Source: Micrococcaceae bacterium Sec5.7 (lineage in GTDB: Bacteria; Actinomycetota; Actinomycetes; Actinomycetales; Micrococcaceae). Taken from it: a stretch of DNA of 64,000 nt. Under the pieces are notes generated by a model. That model saw nothing but the letters and a program-made list of their open reading frames with translations. It ran no database searches and was not told the DNA's origin. Each line of letters starts with the position of its first letter. The first letter of the stretch is position 1. The stretch lies in assembly GCA_039636785.1 (NCBI GenBank), contig CP144169.1, forward strand, positions 1,240,001-1,304,000. The letters are read 5' to 3'. Shown here piece after piece: positions 1 to 7,899 of the stretch. The position numbers and the translations under genes were made by a program.

Positions 1-1
1 C

Positions 2-1318
2 TGCACTCCCACAGCGGTCCGCGCTCCGGCCAGCATCGAAGAGGTGGCCGAGCACGTGCACCGGGCTTCGGAGCTGGGCACCACCATCAAAGCCGTTGGT
101 TCGGGACACAGCTTCACCGGGATAGCCCTGACTGACGGCATCCAGCTGGACATGGCCAACCTCAGGGGGCTGCTCAGTGTGGACAGCAACTTGGGGCGGG
201 CAACCTTTCTGGCCGGAACTCCGCTGGACGCCATACCGGATCTGCTGGCGCCGTTTGGTCTGGCCATGGAAAATCTCGGGGACATCGACCGCCAGACTCT
301 CGCCGGTGCGGTCTCCACGGGCACGCACGGCACCGGGCTGGGGTTCGGCGGGATCAGTACGCAGCTCACCGGCCTTACTCTGGTTAACGGGCTCGGAGAC
401 ATCCTCAACTGCTCAGCCACGGAGAACGCCGAACTGTTCCGCGCCGCGCAGTTGGGCCTGGGTGCCCTCGGAATTATTGTCACCCTGACGTTGCAATGCG
501 TTCCGGCTTTCCGGCTGCACGCAGTGGAACGGCGCGAAGGCCTGGCCGATGTACTGGACGGCTTTGCGGACAGGGTCCGTGAAGAGGACCATTTTGAGTT
601 CTATTGGTTCCCCCACACCGCTGCTGCCCTCACCAAGACAAACACACGCCGTGGACTGGCTTCGCCTGACCACCGGAGCGGCAAGGGTGCGCGCCCGCTG
701 TCCCCCGCCCGGAGGTTCGTGGACGACCAATTGATGTCCAACGTTGTCTTCGACGGACTGAACCGCGTCCTGGCGCATGGACCTGCGCTTATCCCCGCGG
801 CCAACCGGATTGTCAGCGGCATGACGGGGCAGCGCGAGTTTACGGATCTCTCACACAGGGTCTTCGCCACCGTCCGTACCGTCCGGTTCCGGGAAATGGA
901 GTTCGCGGTTCCGCTGGAGGCTGTGCCCTCGGTCCTGCTCGAGCTTGACGCCATGATCGAACGCCGGCGGCTGAATATTTCCTTCCCCGTGGAGGTACGG
1001 TGCGCGGCCGCCGACAACATTCCGCTCTCCACCGCCTTCGGGCGCGAGACCGGGTACATCGCGATTCACAGCCACGTCGCCGCACCCTTTCTGGAGTACT
1101 TCCGTGAGGCCCAGGAAATATTCAGATCCCACATAGGACGACCCCATTGGGGAAAGTGGCATTTCATGGATTACTCAATGTTCAGCGAGGTCTATCCAGA
1201 GCTCGAAAAGTTCTGTAGTCTTCGAGACGTTGTTGATCCGACATTGGTGTTTCAGAACACCTACCTGGATCAGATACTGCGTCCGCACCCACTGGGTACC
1301 GGAACGCGTGCAGAGTGA
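2..1318 (+). CDS. FAD-linked D-arabinono-1,4-lactone/aldonolactone oxidase, 5' end outside window
   Basis: Flavoprotein of the sugar-1,4-lactone oxidase group, expected to oxidise an aldono- or alditol-type substrate with FAD. The frame is open from base 2 with no start codon that fits the family, so the true start lies upstream and the N-terminus is missing. Visible are the PCMH-type FAD-binding domain (VGSGHSFTGIALTDG, then GAVSTGTHGTG for the flavin) and a C-terminal ALO domain ending in GRPHWGKWHF and VFQNTYLDQ, both typical of the family. A GTG at 44 would cut into the FAD domain and is not a credible start. The exact substrate cannot be read from sequence. Confidence 0.85.
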   Translation, partial: CTPTAVRAPASIEEVAEHVHRASELGTTIKAVGSGHSFTGIALTDGIQLDMANLRGLLSVDSNLGRATFLAGTPLDAIPDLLAPFGLAMENLGDIDRQTLAGAVSTGTHGTGLGFGGISTQLTGLTLVNGLGDILNCSATENAELFRAAQLGLGALGIIVTLTLQCVPAFRLHAVERREGLADVLDGFADRVREEDHFEFYWFPHTAAALTKTNTRRGLASPDHRSGKGARPLSPARRFVDDQLMSNVVFDGLNRVLAHGPALIPAANRIVSGMTGQREFTDLSHRVFATVRTVRFREMEFAVPLEAVPSVLLELDAMIERRRLNISFPVEVRCAAADNIPLSTAFGRETGYIAIHSHVAAPFLEYFREAQEIFRSHIGRPHWGKWHFMDYSMFSEVYPELEKFCSLRDVVDPTLVFQNTYLDQILRPHPLGTGTRAE

Positions 1319-1358
1319 AGATGCCTGCACTTCGAATCATTCGAGGAGGAGCACTGTA

Positions 1359-2000
1359 GTGTCGAGCATGCCTTTTTGCGGCGGAACCGAGCAGACCACC
1401 ACAGTGATCATCGGAACCGGCCTCTCCGGCCTCGCCGTTGCGGCGGAGCTCAGCCGGCGGGGCGTGGACTCCATCATCGTGGATGGGCTGGACATCCTGG
1501 GCGCCGGACAACCGGCAAACACTGCTTCGCTGCAGCGCTGCGATGCAGCCGACTCCGCCACTCTTCAGGAGCGGAACGAGATCCTCCGGCACCTGCGCAA
1601 CTACGCGGCCAGCCACCACCTGGACGTCCGGAACACCACACGCGCCGTACAGCTGGACATGGTGGCCGCCGGCATGGCCGACTCCCCCATGCGCAGGTGG
1701 GCGGTACACACCCCCACCGGAGTGCTGCTGGCGGACCACATCGTGCTGACGCGCTGCGCGCACAGCCAGTTGCGCCGCATGCTCAGCGAACTCGGCATCA
1801 CCGTGGGCCAGAATCTGGTTGTCGCGATGCGTGCAATCGGCATCTATCTGGTGGGAGTGGGCGAACTCATCACGCCCACCCCCAAGGAAGTCCTTCGCCA
1901 GGCCAAGACCGTTGGCAAGGCCATCTCAGCCAAGGTTCACCCGGAAAAGATTCAGTCCATCCTGACCGGAAGCTTCGCCGCCCTGCCGGCCCCGGCCTGA
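1359..2000 (+). CDS. short FAD/NAD(P)-binding Rossmann protein
   Basis: The GTG start at 1359 is chosen because GGAGGAG lies 9-15 bases before it; an ATG at 1368 is the alternative. The N-terminus carries the dinucleotide-binding fingerprint GTGLSGLAVAAEL followed by an acidic residue at the end of strand 2 (IIVDG). At about 213 residues it is much shorter than a complete flavin monooxygenase, with no clear second nucleotide-binding motif or substrate domain. It lies 40 bases after the lactone oxidase on the same strand and may be co-transcribed. Its reaction is unknown; it could be a reduced flavoprotein or an accessory protein. Confidence 0.65.
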   Translation: MSSMPFCGGTEQTTTVIIGTGLSGLAVAAELSRRGVDSIIVDGLDILGAGQPANTASLQRCDAADSATLQERNEILRHLRNYAASHHLDVRNTTRAVQLDMVAAGMADSPMRRWAVHTPTGVLLADHIVLTRCAHSQLRRMLSELGITVGQNLVVAMRAIGIYLVGVGELITPTPKEVLRQAKTVGKAISAKVHPEKIQSILTGSFAALPAPA

Positions 2001-2057
2001 GCAAACGCAGCCTGAGCAGACCAGTCCCCCAGCAGCCCGGCCTGAGTCAACGCAGCC
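1993..2057 (+). repeat. imperfect 20-bp direct repeat, 45-bp period
   Basis: CGGCCTGAGCAAACGCAGCC at 1993 recurs as CGGCCTGAGTCAACGCAGCC at 2038. It spans the stop codon of the Rossmann gene and the gap before the convergent copC-like gene, and looks like a local duplication. No function is assigned. Confidence 0.5.
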
Positions 2058-2070
2058 CAGCAGCCCAGCG

Positions 2071-2724
2071 TCAGTCTTGCGGACGGCGGGCGGCTGTCCC
2101 GGCGTCGTCGTCCGTTTCCGGGTTACCGCCGAGGGATTCTTCATCCCCGGCGTCGCGGCCCGGCGCGAGGCGCCGCTTCGCAGTGACGGCGAGTACCACC
2201 AGCAGCCCGAGGGCGACGGCGGCAAAAATCACCAGGCTCCAGGGGAACGGCTGCGAAGCGTCCGGCGCCTTGTCCGGCGCAGCAGTGGTGCCCGGCTGGG
2301 CGGTGCCTGCGCCGGGAACGGAAGCTGCCGGCGTCGAACCGGCGGCCCCGGCCGTGGCCGTGAACTTGAAGTTTCCCTCGATGGGATGCGAATCGGAGCT
2401 CACCACCCGCCAGGTCACCGTGTACTCCCCCGCCGGCGCGCCGTCCCTGAGCTTCTGCGAAGCCACGTTGTCCACGATCTCCACATTGCCGTCGGCCCAG
2501 TCCGTTCCGGCAGAATCGCTGACTCGGACCTGCGCACCGAGCCCCAGCGGATTCTTGCTGAACGTGACGGACACCTTATCCGGCGGGGTAGCAACAGTGA
2601 CGCCCTCTGCTGGGCTGCTCGATTCGGCGGCATCGTGCGCGGAAGCCGGCCCGGCGGCAAGAAGCATGGCGGCAAGAACGAGCGTGCCAAGAACGGCGCT
2701 CAGCAGCTGGCGGATGGAACGCAT
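2071..2724 (-). CDS. CopC-domain copper-binding exported protein with C-terminal membrane anchor
   Basis: Begins with a classic signal peptide (RSIRQLLSAVLGTLVLAAMLL...ASA) cut just before HDAAESSSPAEG, which leaves a histidine at or next to the mature N-terminus as in CopC/YcnJ proteins that bind Cu(II) there. A single beta-sandwich CopC domain follows (VSVTFSKNPLGLGAQVRV, YTVTWRVVSSDSHPIEGNFKFTA). Next come an Ala/Pro/Thr-rich linker, one membrane helix (WSLVIFAAVALGLLVVLAV) and a charged tail. The likely role is periplasm-side copper handling. It is convergent with the preceding gene and divergent from the permease downstream on the map. Confidence 0.85.
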   Translation of the reverse strand: MRSIRQLLSAVLGTLVLAAMLLAAGPASAHDAAESSSPAEGVTVATPPDKVSVTFSKNPLGLGAQVRVSDSAGTDWADGNVEIVDNVASQKLRDGAPAGEYTVTWRVVSSDSHPIEGNFKFTATAGAAGSTPAASVPGAGTAQPGTTAAPDKAPDASQPFPWSLVIFAAVALGLLVVLAVTAKRRLAPGRDAGDEESLGGNPETDDDAGTAARRPQD

Positions 2725-2832
2725 GAGTGGACTGCTCCCTTGTGTTGGCTTCCTTAAAGACTAGGCGATTGTGCGGGCTGGCCGCGGCGGCGCCTAATAG
2801 GATTCAACTAACCCATGAACCCCGGAGGACTA

Positions 2833-4275
2833 ATGCTTAAGCAAGGATCTGCGCTGGACCGATATTTCAGGATTTCGGAACGGGGGTCCAACGTGTCCCG
2901 GGAGATCCGCGGCGGCTTCGCCACGTTCTTTGCCATGAGCTACATCGTGGTGCTGAACCCGCTGATCCTCTCCGGCGCGGACTCCAGCGGCGCCACGCTC
3001 GGCTTTGCGGCTGTGGCCGCCGTCACCGCGTTCGTTGCGGGCATCCTCACCATCCTGATGGGCGCCTGGGCCAGGCATCCGTTCGCTCTGGCTACAGGAC
3101 TGGGCGTCAACGCCTTTGTGGCTGTCACGGTGTCCACCAACCCGGGCCTGACCTGGCCGGACATGATGGGCTTGGTCATGCTGTCCGGTGTGACCATGCT
3201 GATCCTTGTGCTCACCGGCTTCCGAACTGCCGTGTTCCGAGCCGTGCCCGACGGACTGAAGACCGCCATTGTGGTGGGTATCGGCCTGTTCATCGCGCTG
3301 ATCGGCCTGGTCAACGCCGGCTTTGTCCGGCGCATCCCTGACGTTGCCGGCACCACGGTCCCTGTGGGTCTGGGCTTCGACGGCAAGCTCCTGGGCTGGC
3401 CCACTCTGGTATTCGTTTTTGGCCTCATCCTTACCATCGCCCTCGTGGTCCGAAAGGTCAGGGGTGCCATCCTGATCGGCATTGTGGCCTCGACCGTGCT
3501 GGCCGTGATCCTTGAGTTCACGCTCCACATCGGCCCCAGCTTTGACGGCAAGGTCTCCAACCCGCAGGGCTGGTCGCTGGTGGCCCCCACGTTTTCGGAG
3601 TGGGCCGCACCGGATCTCTCGCTGATCGGCAAGGCGAATCCCTTAGGCGCGTTTGAACACCTGGGCGTGGTGGCCGCCACGCTGCTGGCGTTCGTGATCC
3701 TGCTCAGCATCTTCTTCGACGCCATGGGCACCATGGTGGGCCTGGCCAACGAGGCCGGCACCATTGACAAGGACGGCAACATCCCGGACGTGGACCGCGT
3801 GCTCCAGGTGGACGCTCTGGGCGCGATCATCGGCGGCGGCGCGTCCGTGTCCTCCAACCAGATCTACGTGGAATCCGGCGCGGGCATCGGCGAAGGTGCC
3901 CGGACCGGTCTGGCGTCGATTGTCACCGGGCTGCTGTTCCTGGTGGCCATGTTCTTCACCCCGCTCATCAACCTCGTCCCGTTCGAGGCCGTGGCCCCCG
4001 CGCTGGTGGTGGTGGGCTTCATGATGGTGTCCCAGGTGGGCAAGATCGACTGGCAGGACTGGGGCATCGCCATCCCGGCCTTCCTCACGTTCGCCCTGAT
4101 GCCGTTCACATACTCGATCGCCAACGGCCTGGGCTCCGGGTTCATCGCCTACGTCCTGATCCGCACCTTCCAGGGCAGGGTACGGGACGTCCACCCGCTC
4201 ATGTGGGCCGTCGCCGCGGCATTCCTGGTGTTCTTCGCGGTGGGCCCGATCGAAGCCGCGCTCGGGATGAAGTAG
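2833..4275 (+). CDS. NCS2-family nucleobase permease (AzgA/PbuG-like)
   Basis: Integral membrane purine/nucleobase:cation symporter of the AzgA subgroup, with about 12-14 hydrophobic segments. Diagnostic features are REIRGGFATFFAMSYIVVLNP near the N-terminus, ATGLGVNAFVA, and the second half FFDAMGTMVGLANEAG followed by DALGAIIGGGASVSSNQIYVESGAGIGEGARTG. The ATG at 2833 is preferred because GGAGGA sits 3 bases before it; an in-frame ATG at 2815 lies before that site. Likely substrates are adenine, hypoxanthine or guanine. The neighbouring gene is hutG but no direct link is evident. Confidence 0.85.
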   Translation: MLKQGSALDRYFRISERGSNVSREIRGGFATFFAMSYIVVLNPLILSGADSSGATLGFAAVAAVTAFVAGILTILMGAWARHPFALATGLGVNAFVAVTVSTNPGLTWPDMMGLVMLSGVTMLILVLTGFRTAVFRAVPDGLKTAIVVGIGLFIALIGLVNAGFVRRIPDVAGTTVPVGLGFDGKLLGWPTLVFVFGLILTIALVVRKVRGAILIGIVASTVLAVILEFTLHIGPSFDGKVSNPQGWSLVAPTFSEWAAPDLSLIGKANPLGAFEHLGVVAATLLAFVILLSIFFDAMGTMVGLANEAGTIDKDGNIPDVDRVLQVDALGAIIGGGASVSSNQIYVESGAGIGEGARTGLASIVTGLLFLVAMFFTPLINLVPFEAVAPALVVVGFMMVSQVGKIDWQDWGIAIPAFLTFALMPFTYSIANGLGSGFIAYVLIRTFQGRVRDVHPLMWAVAAAFLVFFAVGPIEAALGMK

Positions 4276-4381
4276 GGACTGCCGCTTCCGCCGAGGTGAG
4301 CCTTCGGCTGTTTCCGGGATGCCAGACAGTCCGACGGCGACGCTGCTGGCTTTCGCGCTGCCGCTGCGGTGAGCTTGGAGC

Positions 4382-5380
4382 ATGGCTATTACTGCGCTCA
4401 CCGTCGATGTCCCGCCGCAGCCCTGGACAGGCCGTTTCGACGGCGGTGGCGCTGAGCACCGCCGCTGGTGGCAGGCGGTCGCCCCGTACCCGCCCGCGCA
4501 GGCCGCGCCTTCTGCCTCCGGGGCTTCCCGGGCTTCTGCGGCCTCCGCGGCTTCCGCGGTTTCCCGCCCGGCGATGATTCTGGGCTTTGCGAGCGACGAG
4601 GGCGTGCGCCGGAACAAGGGCCGCGTGGGCGCTGCTGCTGCACCGGCTGCCATCCGGGCTGCGCTGGGACCGCTCGCCTTCCACCTGGACCGGCACGTGT
4701 CCGACGCCGGCGATGTGGCGGTGGCGGACGGCGCACTTGAGGCCGGCCAGGCCCGCGCGGGGCTGGCGGTTTCGGCAATGCTCGACGCCGGGAACCTCAC
4801 CGTTGTTCTGGGCGGCGGGCACGAGACCGCGTTCGCCAGCTACCTGGGGGTGGCCGGATCCGCGACTGTCCGGGCCGGCCGGCGGCTGGGTGTACTCAAC
4901 CTCGATGCCCACTTTGATCTGCGCGACGAACCCGTTCCGAGCTCCGGCACGCCGTTCCTCCAGATGGCCCGCGCGGAAGCCGCCGCCGGGCGTGAACTGA
5001 AGTACGCCGTCGTCGGGATTTCAGAACCGAACAACACAAAGGCCCTGTTCAACACCGCTGACCGGTTGGGCGTGAAGTACCTGCTGGACGAGGACTGCAC
5101 GGCTGATTCCGCGCAGGCGTTTGTTGCCGAGTTCCTGGCTGACATTGAGGTGCTGTACCTGACCATCGATCTGGACGTGCTGCCGGCGTCAGTGGCTCCC
5201 GGAGTAAGTGCCCCGGCCGCATATGGCGTGCCGTTTCCGGTGATCAGCGCGGTGTGCCGGCAGGTGGCTGCAAGCGGGAAACTGCTGCACCTGGACGTGG
5301 CCGAGCTGAACCCGGAGTTCGACATCGACGGCCGCACCGCCAGGGTGGCCGCGCGGCTGGTGAACACGCTGCTGGGGTAG
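4382..5380 (+). CDS. hutG: formimidoylglutamase
   Basis: Arginase-family Mn enzyme that hydrolyses N-formimidoyl-L-glutamate to glutamate and formamide, the last step of one histidine degradation route. The metal-binding motifs are all present: GGGHE, then NLDAHFDLR, then TIDLDVLPASVAPGVSAPA. Length 332 is normal. An Ala-rich stretch near residues 40-65 is an unusual low-complexity insert. The start ATG at 4382 has TTGGAG just upstream. It is separated from hutUH, which lie on the other strand from 6295, by two small genes. Assignment as hutG rather than agmatinase or guanidinobutyrase rests on the sequence pattern and on the nearby hut genes. Confidence 0.85.
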   Translation: MAITALTVDVPPQPWTGRFDGGGAEHRRWWQAVAPYPPAQAAPSASGASRASAASAASAVSRPAMILGFASDEGVRRNKGRVGAAAAPAAIRAALGPLAFHLDRHVSDAGDVAVADGALEAGQARAGLAVSAMLDAGNLTVVLGGGHETAFASYLGVAGSATVRAGRRLGVLNLDAHFDLRDEPVPSSGTPFLQMARAEAAAGRELKYAVVGISEPNNTKALFNTADRLGVKYLLDEDCTADSAQAFVAEFLADIEVLYLTIDLDVLPASVAPGVSAPAAYGVPFPVISAVCRQVAASGKLLHLDVAELNPEFDIDGRTARVAARLVNTLLG

Positions 5381-5418
5381 TGCCGGGCGGGCTTCCTGAT
5401 GCTCTAGACACCAGTCAT

Positions 5419-5447
5419 CTGACATTTATGGCTCCAGAGTTTAGAAT
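5419..5447 (+). promoter_or_regulatory. sigma-A-like promoter for the 86-aa gene
   Basis: CTGACA (-35) and TAGAAT (-10) are separated by exactly 17 bases, about 40 bases before the start codon at 5489. It is one of the clearest vegetative promoter matches in the window and marks the small gene as independently transcribed. Confidence 0.6.
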
Positions 5448-5488
5448 AGTCTCCGCCCATCAGGCACGAACCACAGGAAGTACAGCAT

Positions 5489-5749
5489 ATGAGCACCGCT
5501 ACACTCGAGCGCTTCACCGCCTCGTCGTCCTCTTTCGAGCCCGCAGATTCCCGGGCCATCCACCTGCAGTTTTCCAGCGCGCTTGAGATTCACGACGGCC
5601 TGGACAACGCAGTTGCCGCCCTCATCGAGACTGCTGCTTTGGAAGCAAGCTGCGGCATCCTGGTGACACGCCACGAGCCCGGCCAGTACTCGGTAGCCCT
5701 GGACCAGTCAGTCCCCTTCGGCAAGATCTACGAAGACATCGCAGCCTGA
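5489..5749 (+). CDS. conserved-looking small protein of unknown function, 86 aa
   Basis: Not recognised. Acidic soluble protein (MSTATLERFTASSSSFEPAD...), no signal peptide or membrane helix. A central helical part (LDNAVAALIETAALEASCGILVTRHE) is followed by QYSVALDQSVPFGKIYED. The coding call rests on a good Shine-Dalgarno sequence (AGGAAG 10 bases before ATG), its own promoter at 5419 and a strong hairpin terminator at 5783, so it forms a complete single-gene transcription unit. The single Cys in SCGI has no partner. Its function cannot be inferred. Confidence 0.7.
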   Translation: MSTATLERFTASSSSFEPADSRAIHLQFSSALEIHDGLDNAVAALIETAALEASCGILVTRHEPGQYSVALDQSVPFGKIYEDIAA

Positions 5750-5782
5750 ATCTCCGGCGGCAAAGCTAACTCCGCAAACCAA

Positions 5783-5848
5783 AAAACCGGGGCTCGTTCG
5801 CCATTCCGCACCTTGATGGTTGGGAATCGCGAACAAGCCCCGGTTTTC
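5783..5848. terminator. bidirectional hairpin terminator
   Basis: AAAACCGGGGCT...GTTCGC...ATTCC pairs with GGGAAT..GCGAAC.AGCCCCGGTTTT across a short loop. The stem is about 24 bp with two or three mismatches and ends in A-run/T-run tails on both sides. It lies between the 86-aa gene and the convergent 78-aa gene and can serve both. Confidence 0.8.
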
Positions 5849-5895
5849 AGGTCTCGACAGGCTCGACCAGCGGTCCAGGCCCGACCAGCCTGCGC

Positions 5896-6132
5896 CTAGG
5901 CCCGGCGGACCTGCACGCCGTCGGACTTCATGAAGAGCTGGGCTTCAGACGGGCCAGTGGGCACGAGCCACAAAACGTTGCCGCTCCGTGAAACTTCCTC
6001 CACCTCGCCCGCAGCCACCACATGCGCGTGCTTGAGAATTTCGACCCGCTCGCCGGCTTTCAGCGATCCCCAGTCGGAAACCGTGCCGGCGTGCGCCATG
6101 CGCCTGGACAGAACTGCCCCGCGTGCTTTCAT
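5896..6132 (-). CDS. small protein of unknown function, 78 aa
   Basis: Not recognised. Basic N-terminus (MKARGAVLSRRMAHAG) followed by a compact beta-rich sequence with GERVEILKHAHVVAAGEVEEVSRSGNVLWLV, reminiscent of an SH3-like barrel with a KOW-type turn, although this fold guess is weak. It ends with SDGVQVRRA. It is transcribed leftwards, as is hutH upstream of it, with about 160 bases between. It may be read through from hut or from its own promoter in the AT-richer gap. The shared terminator lies just past its stop. Confidence 0.6.
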   Translation of the reverse strand: MKARGAVLSRRMAHAGTVSDWGSLKAGERVEILKHAHVVAAGEVEEVSRSGNVLWLVPTGPSEAQLFMKSDGVQVRRA

Positions 6133-6294
6133 TGAACTTCTACCCCTTTGTGGACGTTCGTTGTGTCACAGCTTCGTTGATGTGACTTTCAATACACCTT
6201 CATTTCTACTACACTTCCGCGCCCCCGACGGACGTGTTGCCACATATTTCGGGGGCGCCGTGAAATGTTCATTCCTACTGCACTTTGTTCACCC

Positions 6295-7890
6295 TCAGGC
6301 AAGAATCCCGACGGCGGATTCGGCGGCCGCGCGGATCTCACCTGAGGCAACCAGACGGTCAGCCGCTTCCAGTTCCGGCGACAGGAACCTGTCCGCACCG
6401 GGACCGTCCACCACGCTGCGGAGCGCCGCGATCACGGCAGCACCTGCGGGGCCCGGCGTGAGGTCCCCGCCGGACATCTGGGTGCGCATATCGATGGCCC
6501 GCGCCGACGTCACCAGCTCCACGGCCAGGACGCGGCGCAGGTTCTCCACTGAGCGGCGCAGCTTGCGCGCAGCATGCCACCCCATGGACACGTGGTCCTC
6601 CTGCATGGCGGAGCTCGGGATGGAGTCCACTGACGCGGGAACAGCCAGCCGCTTGTTGTCCGAGACCAGACCGGCCTGCGTGTACTGGGCGATCATCAAG
6701 CCGGAATCCACGCCCGGATCAGCTGCAAGGAATGCCGGCAGCCCATGCGAACGCGCAGGGTCCAGCATGCGGTCCGTGCGGCGCTCGGCGATGGAGCTCA
6801 GGTCCGCCACAACGATGGCCAGGAAGTCCAGCACGTAAGCCACCGGGGCGCCATGGAAGTTTCCGTTGGAGGAAACGCGGCCGTCCGGGAGCACCACCGG
6901 GTTGTCGATGGCAGCGGCCAGCTCGCGGGAAGCCACCAGGGCGGCGTGGTCCACGGTGTCCCGGACTGCGCCGGCAACCTGGGGCGCGCAGCGCAGCGAG
7001 TACGCATCCTGGACCTTGGTGTCGTTGATGCGGTGCGAGGCCACAATCGGCGAATCTGACAGAACGCGCAGCATGTTGTCCGCGCTGGCGGCCTGGCCCG
7101 GGTGCGGACGGAGTGCCGCGTGCAGCTCCGGCAGGAACACCTGATCCGTGCCGAGCAGCGCCTCAACGCTCAGCGCGGCGGTGATATCCGCCGTCGTAAG
7201 TAATTGCCGGATGTCGGCGATGGCCATCAGCAGCATGCCCAGCATGCCCTCGGTGCCGTTGACCAGCGCGAGGCCTTCCTTCTCGGCGAGGGTGACGGGC
7301 TCGATCCCGTGCTCGGCAAGGAGCTCCGCGACGGGGCGGCCGTCCTTGGTTCCGTAGAGCACGCCGTCAGGGCCGGCGGCTTCGCCTTCACCCATCAGTA
7401 CCAGGGCGCAGTGCGACAGCGGTGCGAGGTCGCCGGAGCAGCCCAGCGAGCCGAACTCGCGGACCACGGGCGTGATGCCGGCGTTGAGCACATCCACCAT
7501 GGTCTGCAGCACAACCGGACGGACGCCCGTGCGGCCGGACGCGAGGGTCTTGGCGCGCAGGAACATGATGCAGCGGACCACCTCGCGTTCCACTGCCGGG
7601 CCCATGCCGGCGGCGTGGCTGCGGATCAGCGATTTCTGCAGCTGGGTGCGGAGCTCGTTGGGGATGTGCCGGTTGGCGAGGGCGCCGAAGCCCGTGGAGA
7701 TGCCGTAGGCGGGAACCTCGCTGTGCGCGAGATCGTCGATGTGGGCGCGGACCTTGGCGACGGTGTCCAGTGCTTGCTGGGAAATGGTCACCTTGGCGTC
7801 GTGGCGCGCGACGGCGACAACGTCCTCGGGGGTGACGCCGCTGGAACCGAGGGTGACGGTCAGCGCGGCCTGTGTTGCTGTGGTTGTCAT
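6295..7890 (-). CDS. hutH: histidine ammonia-lyase
   Basis: Catalyses non-oxidative deamination of L-histidine to trans-urocanate, the first step of histidine breakdown. Length 531 fits the family. The self-cyclising MIO cofactor signature is present as GSLGCSGDLAPLSH: the usual Ala-Ser-Gly triad is Cys-Ser-Gly here, a variant tolerated by the family pattern. Other family landmarks are YGISTGFGALANRHI, VNGTEGMLGML, QDAYSLRCAPQVAGA, SSNGNFHGAPVA and MQEDHVSMGWHAARKL. The start ATG at 7890 is 10 bases after the hutU stop, so hutU and hutH form one operon with hutU first. Confidence 0.95.
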   Translation of the reverse strand: MTTTATQAALTVTLGSSGVTPEDVVAVARHDAKVTISQQALDTVAKVRAHIDDLAHSEVPAYGISTGFGALANRHIPNELRTQLQKSLIRSHAAGMGPAVEREVVRCIMFLRAKTLASGRTGVRPVVLQTMVDVLNAGITPVVREFGSLGCSGDLAPLSHCALVLMGEGEAAGPDGVLYGTKDGRPVAELLAEHGIEPVTLAEKEGLALVNGTEGMLGMLLMAIADIRQLLTTADITAALSVEALLGTDQVFLPELHAALRPHPGQAASADNMLRVLSDSPIVASHRINDTKVQDAYSLRCAPQVAGAVRDTVDHAALVASRELAAAIDNPVVLPDGRVSSNGNFHGAPVAYVLDFLAIVVADLSSIAERRTDRMLDPARSHGLPAFLAADPGVDSGLMIAQYTQAGLVSDNKRLAVPASVDSIPSSAMQEDHVSMGWHAARKLRRSVENLRRVLAVELVTSARAIDMRTQMSGGDLTPGPAGAAVIAALRSVVDGPGADRFLSPELEAADRLVASGEIRAAAESAVGILA

Positions 7891-7899
7891 GGGGAGTTC

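Noticed and set aside
3643..4800. 385-residue open frame opposite the NCS2 permease and hutG
   Set aside because: Mirror frame of two well-supported genes; composition is Arg/Ala/Pro/His-rich with no domain, typical of antisense frames in high-GC DNA.
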